This document shows positions 17,935 to 27,368 of a DNA stretch of 64,000 bases, piece after piece (position 1 is the first letter of the stretch; the number at the start of each line of letters is the position of its first letter). Origin of the DNA: Celeribacter baekdonensis. Its GTDB lineage: Bacteria; Pseudomonadota; Alphaproteobacteria; Rhodobacterales; Rhodobacteraceae. A program made the translations under genes and the position numbers. The stretch is taken from the NCBI RefSeq assembly GCF_003047105.1, contig NZ_CP028475.1, positions 1,612,001-1,676,000 on the forward strand, written 5' to 3'. The notes under the pieces were generated by a model, which saw nothing but the letters and a program-made list of their open reading frames with translations, was not told the origin of the DNA and did not search any database.

Positions 17935-19287
17935 ATGGCCACAGCCCTCATTCTATTGGCCGCAGGCCAAGGCACGCGGATGAACTCCGACCTCCCCAAA
18001 GTGTTGCACCCCATCGGCAACGCGCCGATGTTTGCCCATGCGCTGGCCTCAGGTTCCGCATTGGACCCCGCACGGACGGTGGTCGTGGTTGGGCACGGCG
18101 GCGATCAGGTCGCCCGAGAAGCACATAAAATCAACGAGGACATCCTCATCGCGCGCCAAGACGAACAGCTCGGCACCGCCCATGCGGTATTGCAGGCGAA
18201 AGAGGCCTTGGTCGGGTTCGAGGGCGACGTGTTTATCCTCTATGGCGACACGCCGTTTGTCTCGGAAGAAACGATTTTGCGCATGGCGGAGGCGCGCAAC
18301 AGCCATGACGTGGTGGTGCTGGGCTTTGAAGCCGCAGATCCGGGCCGCTACGGGCGGTTGGTCAGGGACGGTGACACGCTGACCCGCATTGTTGAATATA
18401 AAGACGCCACAGAGGCCGAATGCGCGATCACCCTGTGCAACTCCGGGCTGCTCGCCGCAGACAGCACCGTGTTGTTTGAGCTGTTGGAACAGGTGGGCAA
18501 TGACAATGCGTCTGGCGAATATTACCTGCCGGACATCATTGAAATCGCTTGGAAAACCGGACGGACAGCGACGGCTGTGTCTTGCACCGAAGCGGAAACT
18601 CTGGGCGTCAACACCCGCACAGAGCTGGCGCGTGCAGATGGTATTTTTCAAGCCACCAAGCGCACCGAGGCGCTGGAAAATGGCGTCACTTTGATGGCCC
18701 CTGAGACGGTGTTTTTCTCGCTCGACACCTATCTGGGCCGGGACGCGGTGATTGAACCGAATGTGATCTTTGGCCCTGGTGTCACGGTCGAAAGCACGGC
18801 CCACATTCGGGCGTTCAGCCACCTTGAGGGCTGTCATGTGTCGATGGGATCGACCGTGGGCCCCTTTGCCCGACTGCGCCCCGGTGCGGAACTGGCGAAC
18901 AACGCCCATATCGGCAATTTCGTCGAGGTGAAGAACGCGCAGATCGGCGAAGGCACCAAGGTCAATCACCTCAGCTACATCGGGGACGCTGACATCGGGG
19001 ATGGCACCAATGTCGGCGCGGGCACGATCACCTGCAACTATGATGGCGTGTTCAAACACCGCACCACGGTGGGGCGCGACGCGTTTATCGGCTCCAACAC
19101 CATGCTGGTCGCCCCTGTCACAATCGGCCATGAGGCGATGACCGCCTCTGGTTCGGTGATCACGTCTGATGTGCCAAACGGGGCCTTGGCGATTGGGCGC
19201 GCCAAGCAGGTGAACAAACCCATGCTCGCGGTACGAATGTTCGAAAAGTTAAAGTCTCTCAAAGCTAAAAAGCAAAAAGGGCAGTAA
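17935..19287 (+). CDS. glmU: bifunctional N-acetylglucosamine-1-phosphate uridyltransferase / glucosamine-1-phosphate acetyltransferase
   Basis: 450 residues, full length. The N-terminal uridyltransferase begins LILLAAGQGTRMNSDLPKVL. The C-terminal half is a left-handed beta-helix of hexapeptide repeats with IGNFVEVKNAQIGEGTKVNH and GAGTITCNYDGVFKHRT, the acetyltransferase active-site region. It makes UDP-GlcNAc for peptidoglycan and lipid A. One base separates its stop from glmS, so the two genes form a tight operon for successive steps of the pathway; glmM is elsewhere in the window. Confidence 0.97.
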   Translation: MATALILLAAGQGTRMNSDLPKVLHPIGNAPMFAHALASGSALDPARTVVVVGHGGDQVAREAHKINEDILIARQDEQLGTAHAVLQAKEALVGFEGDVFILYGDTPFVSEETILRMAEARNSHDVVVLGFEAADPGRYGRLVRDGDTLTRIVEYKDATEAECAITLCNSGLLAADSTVLFELLEQVGNDNASGEYYLPDIIEIAWKTGRTATAVSCTEAETLGVNTRTELARADGIFQATKRTEALENGVTLMAPETVFFSLDTYLGRDAVIEPNVIFGPGVTVESTAHIRAFSHLEGCHVSMGSTVGPFARLRPGAELANNAHIGNFVEVKNAQIGEGTKVNHLSYIGDADIGDGTNVGAGTITCNYDGVFKHRTTVGRDAFIGSNTMLVAPVTIGHEAMTASGSVITSDVPNGALAIGRAKQVNKPMLAVRMFEKLKSLKAKKQKGQ

Positions 19288-19288
19288 A

Positions 19289-21112
19289 ATGTGTGGTATT
19301 GTTGGGGTCTTGGGCAATCACGAGGCAGCGCCCATTCTGGTTGAAGCCCTCAAAAGGCTGGAGTATCGCGGCTATGACAGCGCCGGGATTGCCACGGTTC
19401 ACAACGGTCATCTGGATCGGCGTCGGGCGGTGGGAAAACTGGTGAACCTATCGGATTTGCTGGTGCATGAGCCGCTGGCTGGCAAGGCCGGGATCGGCCA
19501 TACGCGGTGGGCCACGCATGGCGCCCCCTCAGTGACGAACGCCCATCCGCACAAAGCCGGGCCTGTGGCCGTGGTGCACAACGGGATCATCGAAAATTTC
19601 CGTGAGCTGCGCACGGCACTTTCGGCCAAGGGCTATGATTTTGTCACCCAAACCGACACGGAAACCGTGGCACTTTTGGCGCAAAGCCATGTTGAGGCGG
19701 GACTGTCGCCCGTAGACGCCGCCGTGGCAACGATTGACGCGCTTGAGGGCGCGTTTGCGCTGTGTTTCCTGTTTGATGGCGAAGAGGATCTTTTGATCGC
19801 CGCGCGCAAGGGCTCGCCCTTGGCCATCGGTCACGGCCAAGGCGAAAACTTCGTCGGCTCGGATGCGATTGCTTTGGCGCAAATGACCGATCAAGTCACC
19901 TATCTGGACGAAGGCGACCGCGCGGTGATTACCCGCGAGAGCGTGTCGATTTTTGATGCCACCGGGGCACAGGTCCAACGCGAGCGGCGCACCATCGCCA
20001 TGGACGCCGCGCGGATTGAGAAAGCCGGGCATAAACATTTCATGGCGAAAGAAATCGCCGAACAACCGACTGTGATCGCGGAGGCGTTATCCTACTACCT
20101 GTCACAAGACGGCGCGGACATTACGCTCCCAAATCCGGGGCTTGATTTTACGCAATATGATCGTGTGGTGATGGTCGCTTGTGGCACTGCATTTTACGCC
20201 TGTTATACCGCGAAATATTGGTTTGAACAGGTGGCGCGCCTGCCGGTTGAAATCGACGTGGCCTCGGAATTCCGCTACCGTGAACCGCCCGTCTCCGCCA
20301 ACACTTTGGCGATTTTCGTCAGCCAATCGGGTGAGACCGCCGACACTTTGGCGGCCCTACGCTATATGAAAGGCAAGGCCAAAACGATCCTGTCGGTGGT
20401 CAATGTCGCCGAAAGTTCGATTGCACGCGAAAGCGACATTGCCCTGCCGATCCTGGCCGGTGTCGAGGTCGGCGTGGCCTCGACCAAAGCGTTTTCGTGC
20501 CAGTTAACGGTCCTCGCACTTTTGGCGCTTAAGGCCGCGCGTACTCGCGGTGAAATAAGCGCAGAGACGCTGGCCGCCCGCCTCTCTGATCTGCGCACAT
20601 TGCCGGGGCTTTTGACCCGGGCTTTGGATCTTGATGAAACGCTGAACGCGGTGTCAAACGAGCTGTCTGAGGCAAAAGACGTGTTGTTTTTGGGACGCGG
20701 CGCGATGTTCCCTTTGGCCTTGGAGGGCGCATTAAAGCTAAAAGAAATCAGCTACATACATGCCGAAGGTTATGCATCAGGCGAGCTGAAACACGGCCCC
20801 ATCGCGCTGATCGACAGCCACACCCCGGTGATCGTTTTCGCACCGCATGACGCCCTGTTCGACAAAACCGTGTCAAACATGCAAGAAGTCATGGCGCGCG
20901 GTGGCAAGGTGTTGTTGGTCTCGGATAAAAAGGGGCTTGAGGTGGCCCGTGAGGGCGTCTGGCAAACGGTGCAAATGCCCGAAGTGCCGGATCTTTTTGC
21001 CCCGATCCTCTATGCCATCCCGGCGCAATTGATCGCCTATCACACGGCGGTGGCCAAGGGTACGGATGTGGATCAACCGCGCAATTTGGCGAAATCTGTA
21101 ACCGTGGAGTAA
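19289..21112 (+). CDS. glmS: glutamine--fructose-6-phosphate aminotransferase (isomerizing)
   Basis: 607 residues. The N-terminal Ntn glutaminase has Cys2 as nucleophile after Met removal (MCGIVGVLGNHEAAP), with GHTRWATHGAPS following. Two SIS domains come next (VACGTAFYACYTAKYWFE and the SQSGETADTLAALRY phosphate loop), and the C-terminus is DQPRNLAKSVTVE as in the family. It makes glucosamine-6-phosphate, feeding glmM and glmU. No glmS ribozyme would be expected or is visible in the one-base gap upstream. Confidence 0.98.
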   Translation: MCGIVGVLGNHEAAPILVEALKRLEYRGYDSAGIATVHNGHLDRRRAVGKLVNLSDLLVHEPLAGKAGIGHTRWATHGAPSVTNAHPHKAGPVAVVHNGIIENFRELRTALSAKGYDFVTQTDTETVALLAQSHVEAGLSPVDAAVATIDALEGAFALCFLFDGEEDLLIAARKGSPLAIGHGQGENFVGSDAIALAQMTDQVTYLDEGDRAVITRESVSIFDATGAQVQRERRTIAMDAARIEKAGHKHFMAKEIAEQPTVIAEALSYYLSQDGADITLPNPGLDFTQYDRVVMVACGTAFYACYTAKYWFEQVARLPVEIDVASEFRYREPPVSANTLAIFVSQSGETADTLAALRYMKGKAKTILSVVNVAESSIARESDIALPILAGVEVGVASTKAFSCQLTVLALLALKAARTRGEISAETLAARLSDLRTLPGLLTRALDLDETLNAVSNELSEAKDVLFLGRGAMFPLALEGALKLKEISYIHAEGYASGELKHGPIALIDSHTPVIVFAPHDALFDKTVSNMQEVMARGGKVLLVSDKKGLEVAREGVWQTVQMPEVPDLFAPILYAIPAQLIAYHTAVAKGTDVDQPRNLAKSVTVE

Positions 21113-21119
21113 CCGAATA

Positions 21120-21683
21120 ATGTCCGATCAGTTCCCCAACATCAGCGACGAACACCGCGCCTTTATCGAGGCGCAACACATGTATTTCGTTGGCACCGCA
21201 GCCCCCGAAGGCCGGGTCAATGTCTCTCCCAAGGGCATGGACAGCCTGCGCGTTATGGGGCCGAACCGGATCGTTTGGATGAATTACACAGGGTCTGGCA
21301 ATGAGACGGCGGGGCACCTGCCGCGCGCGGATCGGATGACAATCATGTGGTGTTCGTTCGAGAAAAAGCCGTTGATCCTGCGTGCCTATGGCACCGCCCG
21401 CGCGGTGCATATGACCGATCCCGATTGGGCGGACATGGCCGCGCTGTTTACGGTTGAGCCACACACACGGCAGTTCTATGACATGACGGTCGATTTGGTG
21501 CAAAGCTCCTGTGGCTTTGCCGTGCCGTTTATGACATTTGACAAAGACCGCCCGGTGCTCCGCCAATGGGGCCAGACGCGGGGCGAAGACTATATTCACG
21601 ACTATTGGCGTCGCAAAAACACGCAGACGATTGACGGGTTTGACACCGACATCCTGCGTCTCAATTTGGGAGAAGATCAATGA
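21120..21683 (+). CDS. pyridoxamine 5-prime-phosphate oxidase-family protein
   Basis: 187-residue FMN-binding split-barrel protein. MYFVGTAAPEGRVNVSPKG and IVWMNYTGSGNETAGHLPR give the typical flavin/substrate loops, and FEKKPLILRAYGTARAVH follows. This subgroup is usually a general PNPOx-like protein, not PdxH; the natural reaction is unknown. It starts seven bases after the glmS stop, and its stop overlaps the AlkD-like gene by four bases, so it may be part of the glmUS transcript. Confidence 0.85.
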   Translation: MSDQFPNISDEHRAFIEAQHMYFVGTAAPEGRVNVSPKGMDSLRVMGPNRIVWMNYTGSGNETAGHLPRADRMTIMWCSFEKKPLILRAYGTARAVHMTDPDWADMAALFTVEPHTRQFYDMTVDLVQSSCGFAVPFMTFDKDRPVLRQWGQTRGEDYIHDYWRRKNTQTIDGFDTDILRLNLGEDQ

Positions 21684-22324
21684 CGCCAGAGGACGCAATG
21701 CGCGCACTCAATGCCGCCGCAGACCCCACCCGCGCCGCTGATTTGGCAGCGCGATTTGGCGAGGGCGTATACCTTGGCGTCGCCCCCACGACGCTCGAAG
21801 AGACGGCGCGCGATTGGCGTCAGGCGGTGGCATTTCCAGAGCGGCTTGACCTTGCCCGTGGGCTTTGGGCCACGGGCGTGTTTGACGCGCAGCTGATGGC
21901 GGCCAAATTGCTCACCCAAGCCCGGATCAAAGAAGATGCCGAAATTTGGGCACAGATTTGCGACTGGCTGGAGCTTGCCACCACATGGCCGGTTATTGAC
22001 GCTCTGTCCGCCGCTGGCGGTCGTCGCATCGCGGCGGACCTGTCGAAAATGGAAACGGTTCACGCCTTGGTCCAATCCGAACGCGGGCTTGATCGGCGCG
22101 CGGCTCTGATGTTGTCGATGCCCTTGGCGAAACTCGCCCATCCCACGGATGCGGAAAAACTGGCGATTGATGATGTGCTGTTTTGGCTGACCTATGCGCT
22201 GCAAGATGCCGACAAAGACGTGTCGCGCACCGCCGAAACATGGCTGAAAAGCCTTGGCAAACATGATGTCAAACGGGCAAAAATGGTGCGGCGTGTGGTT
22301 CAAAGCCGCGCGAGCGACGGCTAA
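21680..22324 (+). CDS. HEAT-repeat protein resembling AlkD DNA glycosylases
   Basis: 214-residue all-helical protein of the DNA-alkylation-repair HEAT type. The visible helical repeats include VAFPERLDLARGLWATGVFDA, ETVHALVQSERGLDRRA and DVSRTAETWLKSLGK. The LWATGVFDAQLMAAKLL segment resembles the family pattern of small excision enzymes for alkylated bases. I see no securely assigned catalytic aspartate, so family membership is probable and activity is inferred. It is coupled by ATGA to the PNPOx-like gene and precedes moaA by 40 bases. Confidence 0.72.
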   Translation: MTPEDAMRALNAAADPTRAADLAARFGEGVYLGVAPTTLEETARDWRQAVAFPERLDLARGLWATGVFDAQLMAAKLLTQARIKEDAEIWAQICDWLELATTWPVIDALSAAGGRRIAADLSKMETVHALVQSERGLDRRAALMLSMPLAKLAHPTDAEKLAIDDVLFWLTYALQDADKDVSRTAETWLKSLGKHDVKRAKMVRRVVQSRASDG

Positions 22325-22364
22325 AGCTCTTGGCAGGGCCGCCCTCGCGCCCTAAGTAGTCTGC

Positions 22365-23384
22365 ATGTCCAACGCCCTCGCCCCTCGTTTGATCGACCCG
22401 TTTGCCCGCGCCATCACCTATCTGCGGGTATCGGTGACGGATCGCTGCGATTTCCGCTGTGTCTATTGCATGTCGGAAAACATGACATTTCTGCCCAAAA
22501 AAGAACTGCTCACTCTCGAAGAGTTGGACCGGATGTGTTCGACTTTCATCGGGTTGGGGGTTGAAAAACTGCGGATCACGGGCGGCGAACCTTTGGTGCG
22601 GCGCGGGATCATGACATTTTTTGACGCCATGACGCGGCATTTGGACAGCGGTGCGTTAAAAGAGCTGACCGTGACCACCAATGGATCACAACTCGACCGC
22701 TTTGCCACGGATCTTTACGCGGCGGGCGTGCGACGGATCAACGTCTCGCTCGACACGCTCGACGCGGCGAAATTTGAACGCGTGACGCGTTGGGGCAAGC
22801 TCGACAAAGTGCTGTCAGGCATCGACGCCGCGCGCAAGGCCGGGCTTCGGGTTAAGATCAACACCGTAGCACTCAAAGGCTTTAATGAGGACGAGCTGTT
22901 CACCCTCACCGACTGGTGCGCCCGCGAGGACATGGACCTGACCTTTATCGAGGTCATGCCGATGGGCGATCTCGGCAATGAGGACCGGGTCGGCCAATAC
23001 TGGGCCTTGGACGATCTGCGCGCGCAGCTTGCAACACAGTTCACGCTTACCGATCTGAGCGAACGCACCGGCGGCCCGGCGCGTTACATTCGCCTTGAAC
23101 AAACGGGCCAAAAGATCGGCTTGATCACGCCGCTGACCCATAATTTCTGCGAAAGCTGCAATCGGGTGCGGATGACCTGCACCGGCGAGTTGTACATGTG
23201 CCTGGGCCAAGAGGACAACGCCTCTCTGCGCGACATTCTACGCGCCTCCCCTGACGATGACACGCCGTTGATTGCCGCCATCGAGGCCGCGATCCTGCGC
23301 AAACCCAAAGGCCATGACTTTGATTATTCACGACAAAAGGCGGATGGTCAGGTCTCGCGCCACATGTCGCATACGGGCGGCTGA
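22365..23384 (+). CDS. moaA: GTP 3-prime,8-cyclase (molybdenum cofactor biosynthesis)
   Basis: 339-residue radical SAM enzyme that starts molybdopterin synthesis from GTP. The N-terminal SAM cluster motif is [11 protein letters not shown] (CxxxCxxC), and [10 protein letters not shown] is the SAM-binding GGEP motif. The second C-terminal cluster is seen in [18 protein letters not shown]. The terminal GG (HTGG) required for the MoaA reaction is intact. Start ATG at 22365. Confidence 0.97.
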   Translation: MSNALAPRLIDPFARAITYLRVSVTDRCDFRCVYCMSENMTFLPKKELLTLEELDRMCSTFIGLGVEKLRITGGEPLVRRGIMTFFDAMTRHLDSGALKELTVTTNGSQLDRFATDLYAAGVRRINVSLDTLDAAKFERVTRWGKLDKVLSGIDAARKAGLRVKINTVALKGFNEDELFTLTDWCAREDMDLTFIEVMPMGDLGNEDRVGQYWALDDLRAQLATQFTLTDLSERTGGPARYIRLEQTGQKIGLITPLTHNFCESCNRVRMTCTGELYMCLGQEDNASLRDILRASPDDDTPLIAAIEAAILRKPKGHDFDYSRQKADGQVSRHMSHTGG

Positions 23385-23413
23385 GCCCAACCCCAAAACG
23401 CCGTTCTGACCAT

Positions 23414-23767
23414 TTACGCGAAAAACACGGCCAGCAGTGCGATGGTCGCGGGAACCGTTTGCACAAACAGGATTTTGCGCGCGGCCGTTAATGCGCCATA
23501 GACGCCCGCACCCCAAACGCAGGCGAGGAAAAACACCACAACATCGGCCTTGCCCGCGACTAAGCCCCAGATCAGCCCCGCCGCGAGAAAGCCATTGTAT
23601 AGGCCTTGGTTCCCGGCAAGGGCTTTGGTTGATTTGGCAAACTCAGCCGAGGTGCCAAAGGCGGCGCGAGCACGCGGACCTTCCCACGCGAACATCTCAA
23701 GATAGAGAATATAGATGTGAAGCGCCGCAATCAGTGCCGCCAAAATCATTGCAATCACAGACATCAC
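23414..23767 (-). CDS. DUF1304-type membrane protein
   Basis: 117-residue protein with four hydrophobic helices, starting MMSVIAMILAALIAALHIYI. The segment YLEMFAWEGPRARAAFGTS and the NQGLYNGFLAAGLIWGL helix match the DUF1304 small integral membrane group. No catalytic residues are apparent and the role is unknown. It converges with moaA across a 29-base gap, and its start is 39 bases downstream of the M20 hydrolase stop. Confidence 0.8.
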   Translation of the reverse strand: MMSVIAMILAALIAALHIYILYLEMFAWEGPRARAAFGTSAEFAKSTKALAGNQGLYNGFLAAGLIWGLVAGKADVVVFFLACVWGAGVYGALTAARKILFVQTVPATIALLAVFFA

Positions 23768-23806
23768 ATCGTCCTCTCACGCTCGCGCCTTGACCCTCGA
23801 AACGCC

Positions 23807-24970
23807 TCAGGCGGCGGGCAGACGGCTTTCGATCATTTCGGCATACCAAGAACAACCCGCCGGAAGGGTCTCATCGTTGAACATATATTTCGGATGGTGC
23901 ACAGGCGCGCCCGGGCCGTTGCCGACGATGATATAAGCGCCGGGGCGTTCTTCCAGCATATAGGCGAAATCTTCGCCCCCCATGACCAGCGGGTATTCAC
24001 CGCAGCCGCCCGAGACTTTGGTGGCGGCTTCAATGGCATATTCGGTTTCCTGATCGTGGTTGACCATCACCGGGTAGCCACGGTGATAATTGACCTCGAT
24101 CTCAGCCCCATAGGTGGCCCCAACGCCCGCACAGATCGCTTTGATCCGCTCTTCAGCCTGATCGCGGATGCCTGCGTCGAGCGTGCGCACGGTGCCTTTC
24201 AACAGCACACTGGCGGGCAGCACGTTATGCGCCTTTGAAGAGGATTCGATGGTGCAGACAGAGACCACGATTTGCTCGGTTGGATCGACATTGCGCGAGG
24301 CAATGGTTTGCAGAGCCAACACAAGATGCGCCGCCGTCATAGTGCTATCAACAGTTTCATGCGGCTTGGCAGCGTGACCGCCTTTGCCACGCACCACGAG
24401 GTCAAACTCATCAGCCGCGGCGAAAAACGGGCCCGGACGGATTGCAAACGTGCCGGTCTCTAAATTCGGCCAATTGTGCATGCCATAGACTTCGTCGATG
24501 CCAAACCGGTCCATCAACCCCTCTTCGCACATCACCCGACCGCCGCCGCCCCCCTCTTCGGCGGGTTGAAAAATCACCACGGCGGTGCCATCGAAATTCC
24601 GGGTTTCGCAGAGGTATTTGGCCGCGCCCAAAAGCATCGACGTGTGGCCATCGTGACCGCAGGCATGCATCACGCCCGGATTTTTCGACGCATACTCGGC
24701 CCCGGTTTCTTCTAAAATCGGCAGGGCATCCATATCGGCGCGCAACCCGATGGTGCGGCCTTTGGTGTCGGTCTTGCCTTTGATCACCCCAACAACGCCG
24801 GTTTTGGCCATGCCTTCAACCACCTCGTCGCATCCGAATGCGCGCAACAAATCCGCGACCTTTTTCGAGGTGCGCGGCAGGTCAAATTGCAATTCAGGAT
24901 TTTCATGGATGTCCCGTCGCCATGCGGTGATTTCGGGAAGCATTTCTGCGAGGCGGTTTTTGATCGGCAT
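23807..24970 (-). CDS. M20-family amidohydrolase / hippurate-hydrolase type
   Basis: 387-residue metallopeptidase of the M20D group, which removes acyl groups from N-acylated amino acids or peptides. LRADMDALPILEETGAEYA and HACGHDGHTSMLLGA supply metal ligands; the catalytic glutamates occur in FQPAEEGGGGGRVM and the C-terminal GGEDFAYML region. Divergent from the oligopeptide ABC transporter operon, so it plausibly acts on the imported substrate. This is inferred from position and family; the substrate itself is unknown. Confidence 0.9.
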   Translation of the reverse strand: MPIKNRLAEMLPEITAWRRDIHENPELQFDLPRTSKKVADLLRAFGCDEVVEGMAKTGVVGVIKGKTDTKGRTIGLRADMDALPILEETGAEYASKNPGVMHACGHDGHTSMLLGAAKYLCETRNFDGTAVVIFQPAEEGGGGGRVMCEEGLMDRFGIDEVYGMHNWPNLETGTFAIRPGPFFAAADEFDLVVRGKGGHAAKPHETVDSTMTAAHLVLALQTIASRNVDPTEQIVVSVCTIESSSKAHNVLPASVLLKGTVRTLDAGIRDQAEERIKAICAGVGATYGAEIEVNYHRGYPVMVNHDQETEYAIEAATKVSGGCGEYPLVMGGEDFAYMLEERPGAYIIVGNGPGAPVHHPKYMFNDETLPAGCSWYAEMIESRLPAA

Positions 24971-25304
24971 TTTGGGCTCCGAGGGTCATGTGAAAAGGCC
25001 GCCCGCTTGGGACATTCGGCCTAAGGTCGCGTGTATAGGGACGGCGACGACGCTCCAGAGGCAAGCGCAGATTTCGCACAGCCCCCCTGTTCGCGATTGA
25101 ATACCGTGAAAGTGATCGCGCTTTGAGCGAAGGTCAAGGGAATGTGCCGCAAAATTTATCGCGTGGTAAAAAAAGTTACAAAAAACGTCACGTTGGGTCT
25201 TGCGGCATCGGTCCGAGGTGATACCGTTTGGTCAATTCACGCACCGGACAGCCGGGGCGAATAAAACAAAATACAAACAAAACCAACAACTTGGGGGTCT
25301 ACGC
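24971..25304. promoter_or_regulatory. divergent M20/oligopeptide transporter control region
   Basis: The 334-base gap separates two divergent transcription units. It has an AT-rich stretch near 25164-25190 (runs of A with TTACAAAAAACG). No confident promoter boxes or perfect long palindromes were found by eye. The transporter start at 25305 is preceded by a GGGGGTCTACGC stretch, giving a plausible ribosome site. No gene is seen. Confidence 0.3.
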
Positions 25305-26312
25305 ATGGCCGATAGGGCCGCACCCGTACTCAATGTCCGGGACCTGACGACCGTTTTTAAAACACGGTCCGGGGCCGTTCATGCTGTGAATTCTGTGTCC
25401 TTCTCGCTTAAGCCCGGTGAATTATTAGGCATCGTTGGTGAGTCTGGCTCGGGCAAATCCGTGACGATGATGTCGCTCATCGGGCTGATCCCCGCACCGC
25501 CCGCCATTGTGTCGGGCGAGGCGGTTGAGTTTGGCGGCCTTGACTTGCTGACCGCAAGCGATGATGAGCTGCGCAAAATTCGCGGCGCACGCATCGGCTT
25601 TGTGTTCCAAGACCCAATGACGTCTCTGAACCCGGTGTTCACGATCGGCTATCAGATCATGGAACCGCTTCGAAAGCACATGGGGATGACCAAACCCGAG
25701 GCGCGCGCACGGGCCCAGGCGCTTTTGGAATTGGTCGGCATTCCTGATGCCGCGCGGCGGCTAAAAGACTATCCGCACCAGTTTTCCGGCGGCATGCGCC
25801 AACGTGTGATGATCGCCATCGCTCTGGCCTGTGATCCCGAAGTGTTGATTGCGGATGAACCGACAACCGCGCTCGATGTGACGATTCAGGCGCAAATTTT
25901 GGAATTGATGCATGAGCTGCGGGCCAAATTGGGCATGGCGGTGATTTGGATCACCCATGATTTGGGCGTGATCGCCGGAATCGCGGACCGGGTTTTGGTG
26001 ATGTATGGCGGGCAGATCGTAGAACATGCCGATGTGCGCGACCTGTTCAAACACCCACGCCACCCCTATACGCGTGCGCTGTTGCAAACCGTGCCGCGGG
26101 TGCGGGGCGACCGCGCCGAACGGTTGGAAGTGATCGAAGGCCAGCCGCCGATCCTGCATGCCGCCCCCTCAAGCTGTTCTTTCGCGGCGCGCTGTCCTTT
26201 GGCCTTTGACCGTTGTCTGCGTGAAAACCCGGCCCGATTTGAGGTTGGTCCCGGTCACGACGCTGCCTGTTTTTATGATTTTGATGCCGGAGGCCCACGC
26301 GATGTTGGATGA
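25305..26312 (+). CDS. oligopeptide-type ABC transporter ATP-binding protein (OppD-like)
   Basis: 335-residue ATPase. Walker A is [12 protein letters not shown], the signature [15 protein letters not shown], and Walker [15 protein letters not shown]. The C-terminal oligopeptide-specific region contains the cysteine pattern ...[15 protein letters not shown]..., as in OppD. The start at 25305 is chosen because the ORF upstream is not family-like. It shares 11 bases with the OppF-like start downstream. The first gene of a five-gene importer. Confidence 0.94.
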   Translation: MADRAAPVLNVRDLTTVFKTRSGAVHAVNSVSFSLKPGELLGIVGESGSGKSVTMMSLIGLIPAPPAIVSGEAVEFGGLDLLTASDDELRKIRGARIGFVFQDPMTSLNPVFTIGYQIMEPLRKHMGMTKPEARARAQALLELVGIPDAARRLKDYPHQFSGGMRQRVMIAIALACDPEVLIADEPTTALDVTIQAQILELMHELRAKLGMAVIWITHDLGVIAGIADRVLVMYGGQIVEHADVRDLFKHPRHPYTRALLQTVPRVRGDRAERLEVIEGQPPILHAAPSSCSFAARCPLAFDRCLRENPARFEVGPGHDAACFYDFDAGGPRDVG

Positions 26313-27342
26313 TCTGCAAGCGTCGAAAATTTTGGTCGAAGTGCGCGATCTCAAGATGCATTTCCCGATCCATGCTGGTGTTTTGAAAAAACGCGTCGGC
26401 GAGGTGAAGGCGGTCGATGGCATCAGCTTTGACATTTACGAGGGCGAAACGCTTGGCCTTGTGGGCGAGTCGGGGTGTGGCAAATCAACCGTCGGGCGGG
26501 CGATTTTGCGGCTCTACGACATCACCGAAGGCTCGGTCAAAATTGATGGCGTTGAGATTGGTCATACGCCGCAACTAGACCTGCGCACCATGCGCCCGAC
26601 GATGCAAATGGTGTTCCAAGACCCGCAAGCCTCGCTTAATCCGCGCATGTCCGTGTCCGCCATCATTGGCGAGCCACTGGATGAGCACACCAAGATGAGC
26701 AAGACGGAGAAACGCGCCAAGGTGATGGACCTGATGGATCAGGTCGGGTTGAACCGCGATTTTGCCAACCGCTATCCGCATGAATTCTCCGGCGGTCAAA
26801 GGCAACGGATCGGCATCGCCCGCGCCTTGGCTTTGAACCCGAAATTCATCGTCTGTGATGAACCAATCGCCGCTCTCGATGTGTCGATCCAAGCCCAGGT
26901 GGTGAACCTTTTGGAGGATTTGCAGGCTGAACACGGCCTGACTTATCTGTTCATTTCACATGACCTGTCGATGGTGCGCCATATCGCGGACCGGGTGGCG
27001 GTGATGTATCTGGGGCGGGTGGTGGAATTGGCCAGCCGCGAGCAACTGTATGAAGCGCCCAAACACCCCTACACCCAAGCGCTGTTGTCCGCCGTGCCTG
27101 AACCCGATCCATGGATCGAAGACAAGATCGAGCGGGTGATTTTGCAGGGCGATGTGCCCTCCCCCGCCAACCCGCCTAAGGGGTGTAATTTTTGCACGCG
27201 CTGTCCGCAGGTCATGGAGATTTGCAAAACGGACGAGCCACCGACATTTGAGATCGCGCCCGGTCATATGACCGCCTGCCATCTGTATTCCGCAACACAT
27301 AAAGAGAGCGCCGGTTCAGGCGTCGGTTCCCGAGGACAATAA
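26302..27342 (+). CDS. oligopeptide-type ABC transporter ATP-binding protein (OppF-like)
   Basis: 346-residue ATPase. Walker A is [14 protein letters not shown], the signature [16 protein letters not shown], and Walker [14 protein letters not shown]. The C-terminal cysteine-bearing extension ([18 protein letters not shown]) is typical of the Opp/Dpp ATPase pair. It starts inside the last codons of the upstream ATPase gene. It pairs with the OppD-like ATPase to drive the two permeases. Confidence 0.94.
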   Translation: MLDDLQASKILVEVRDLKMHFPIHAGVLKKRVGEVKAVDGISFDIYEGETLGLVGESGCGKSTVGRAILRLYDITEGSVKIDGVEIGHTPQLDLRTMRPTMQMVFQDPQASLNPRMSVSAIIGEPLDEHTKMSKTEKRAKVMDLMDQVGLNRDFANRYPHEFSGGQRQRIGIARALALNPKFIVCDEPIAALDVSIQAQVVNLLEDLQAEHGLTYLFISHDLSMVRHIADRVAVMYLGRVVELASREQLYEAPKHPYTQALLSAVPEPDPWIEDKIERVILQGDVPSPANPPKGCNFCTRCPQVMEICKTDEPPTFEIAPGHMTACHLYSATHKESAGSGVGSRGQ

Positions 27343-27368
27343 GAGCATCCAACAAGGAGAGGTTAATT

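Noticed and set aside
17787..18020. 77-codon minus-strand open frame across the glmU start
   Set aside because: Overlaps the glmU coding start in antisense, no ribosome site or domain.
19288..19288. glmS ribozyme or riboswitch upstream of glmS
   Set aside because: Only one base separates glmU and glmS, so no room for it.
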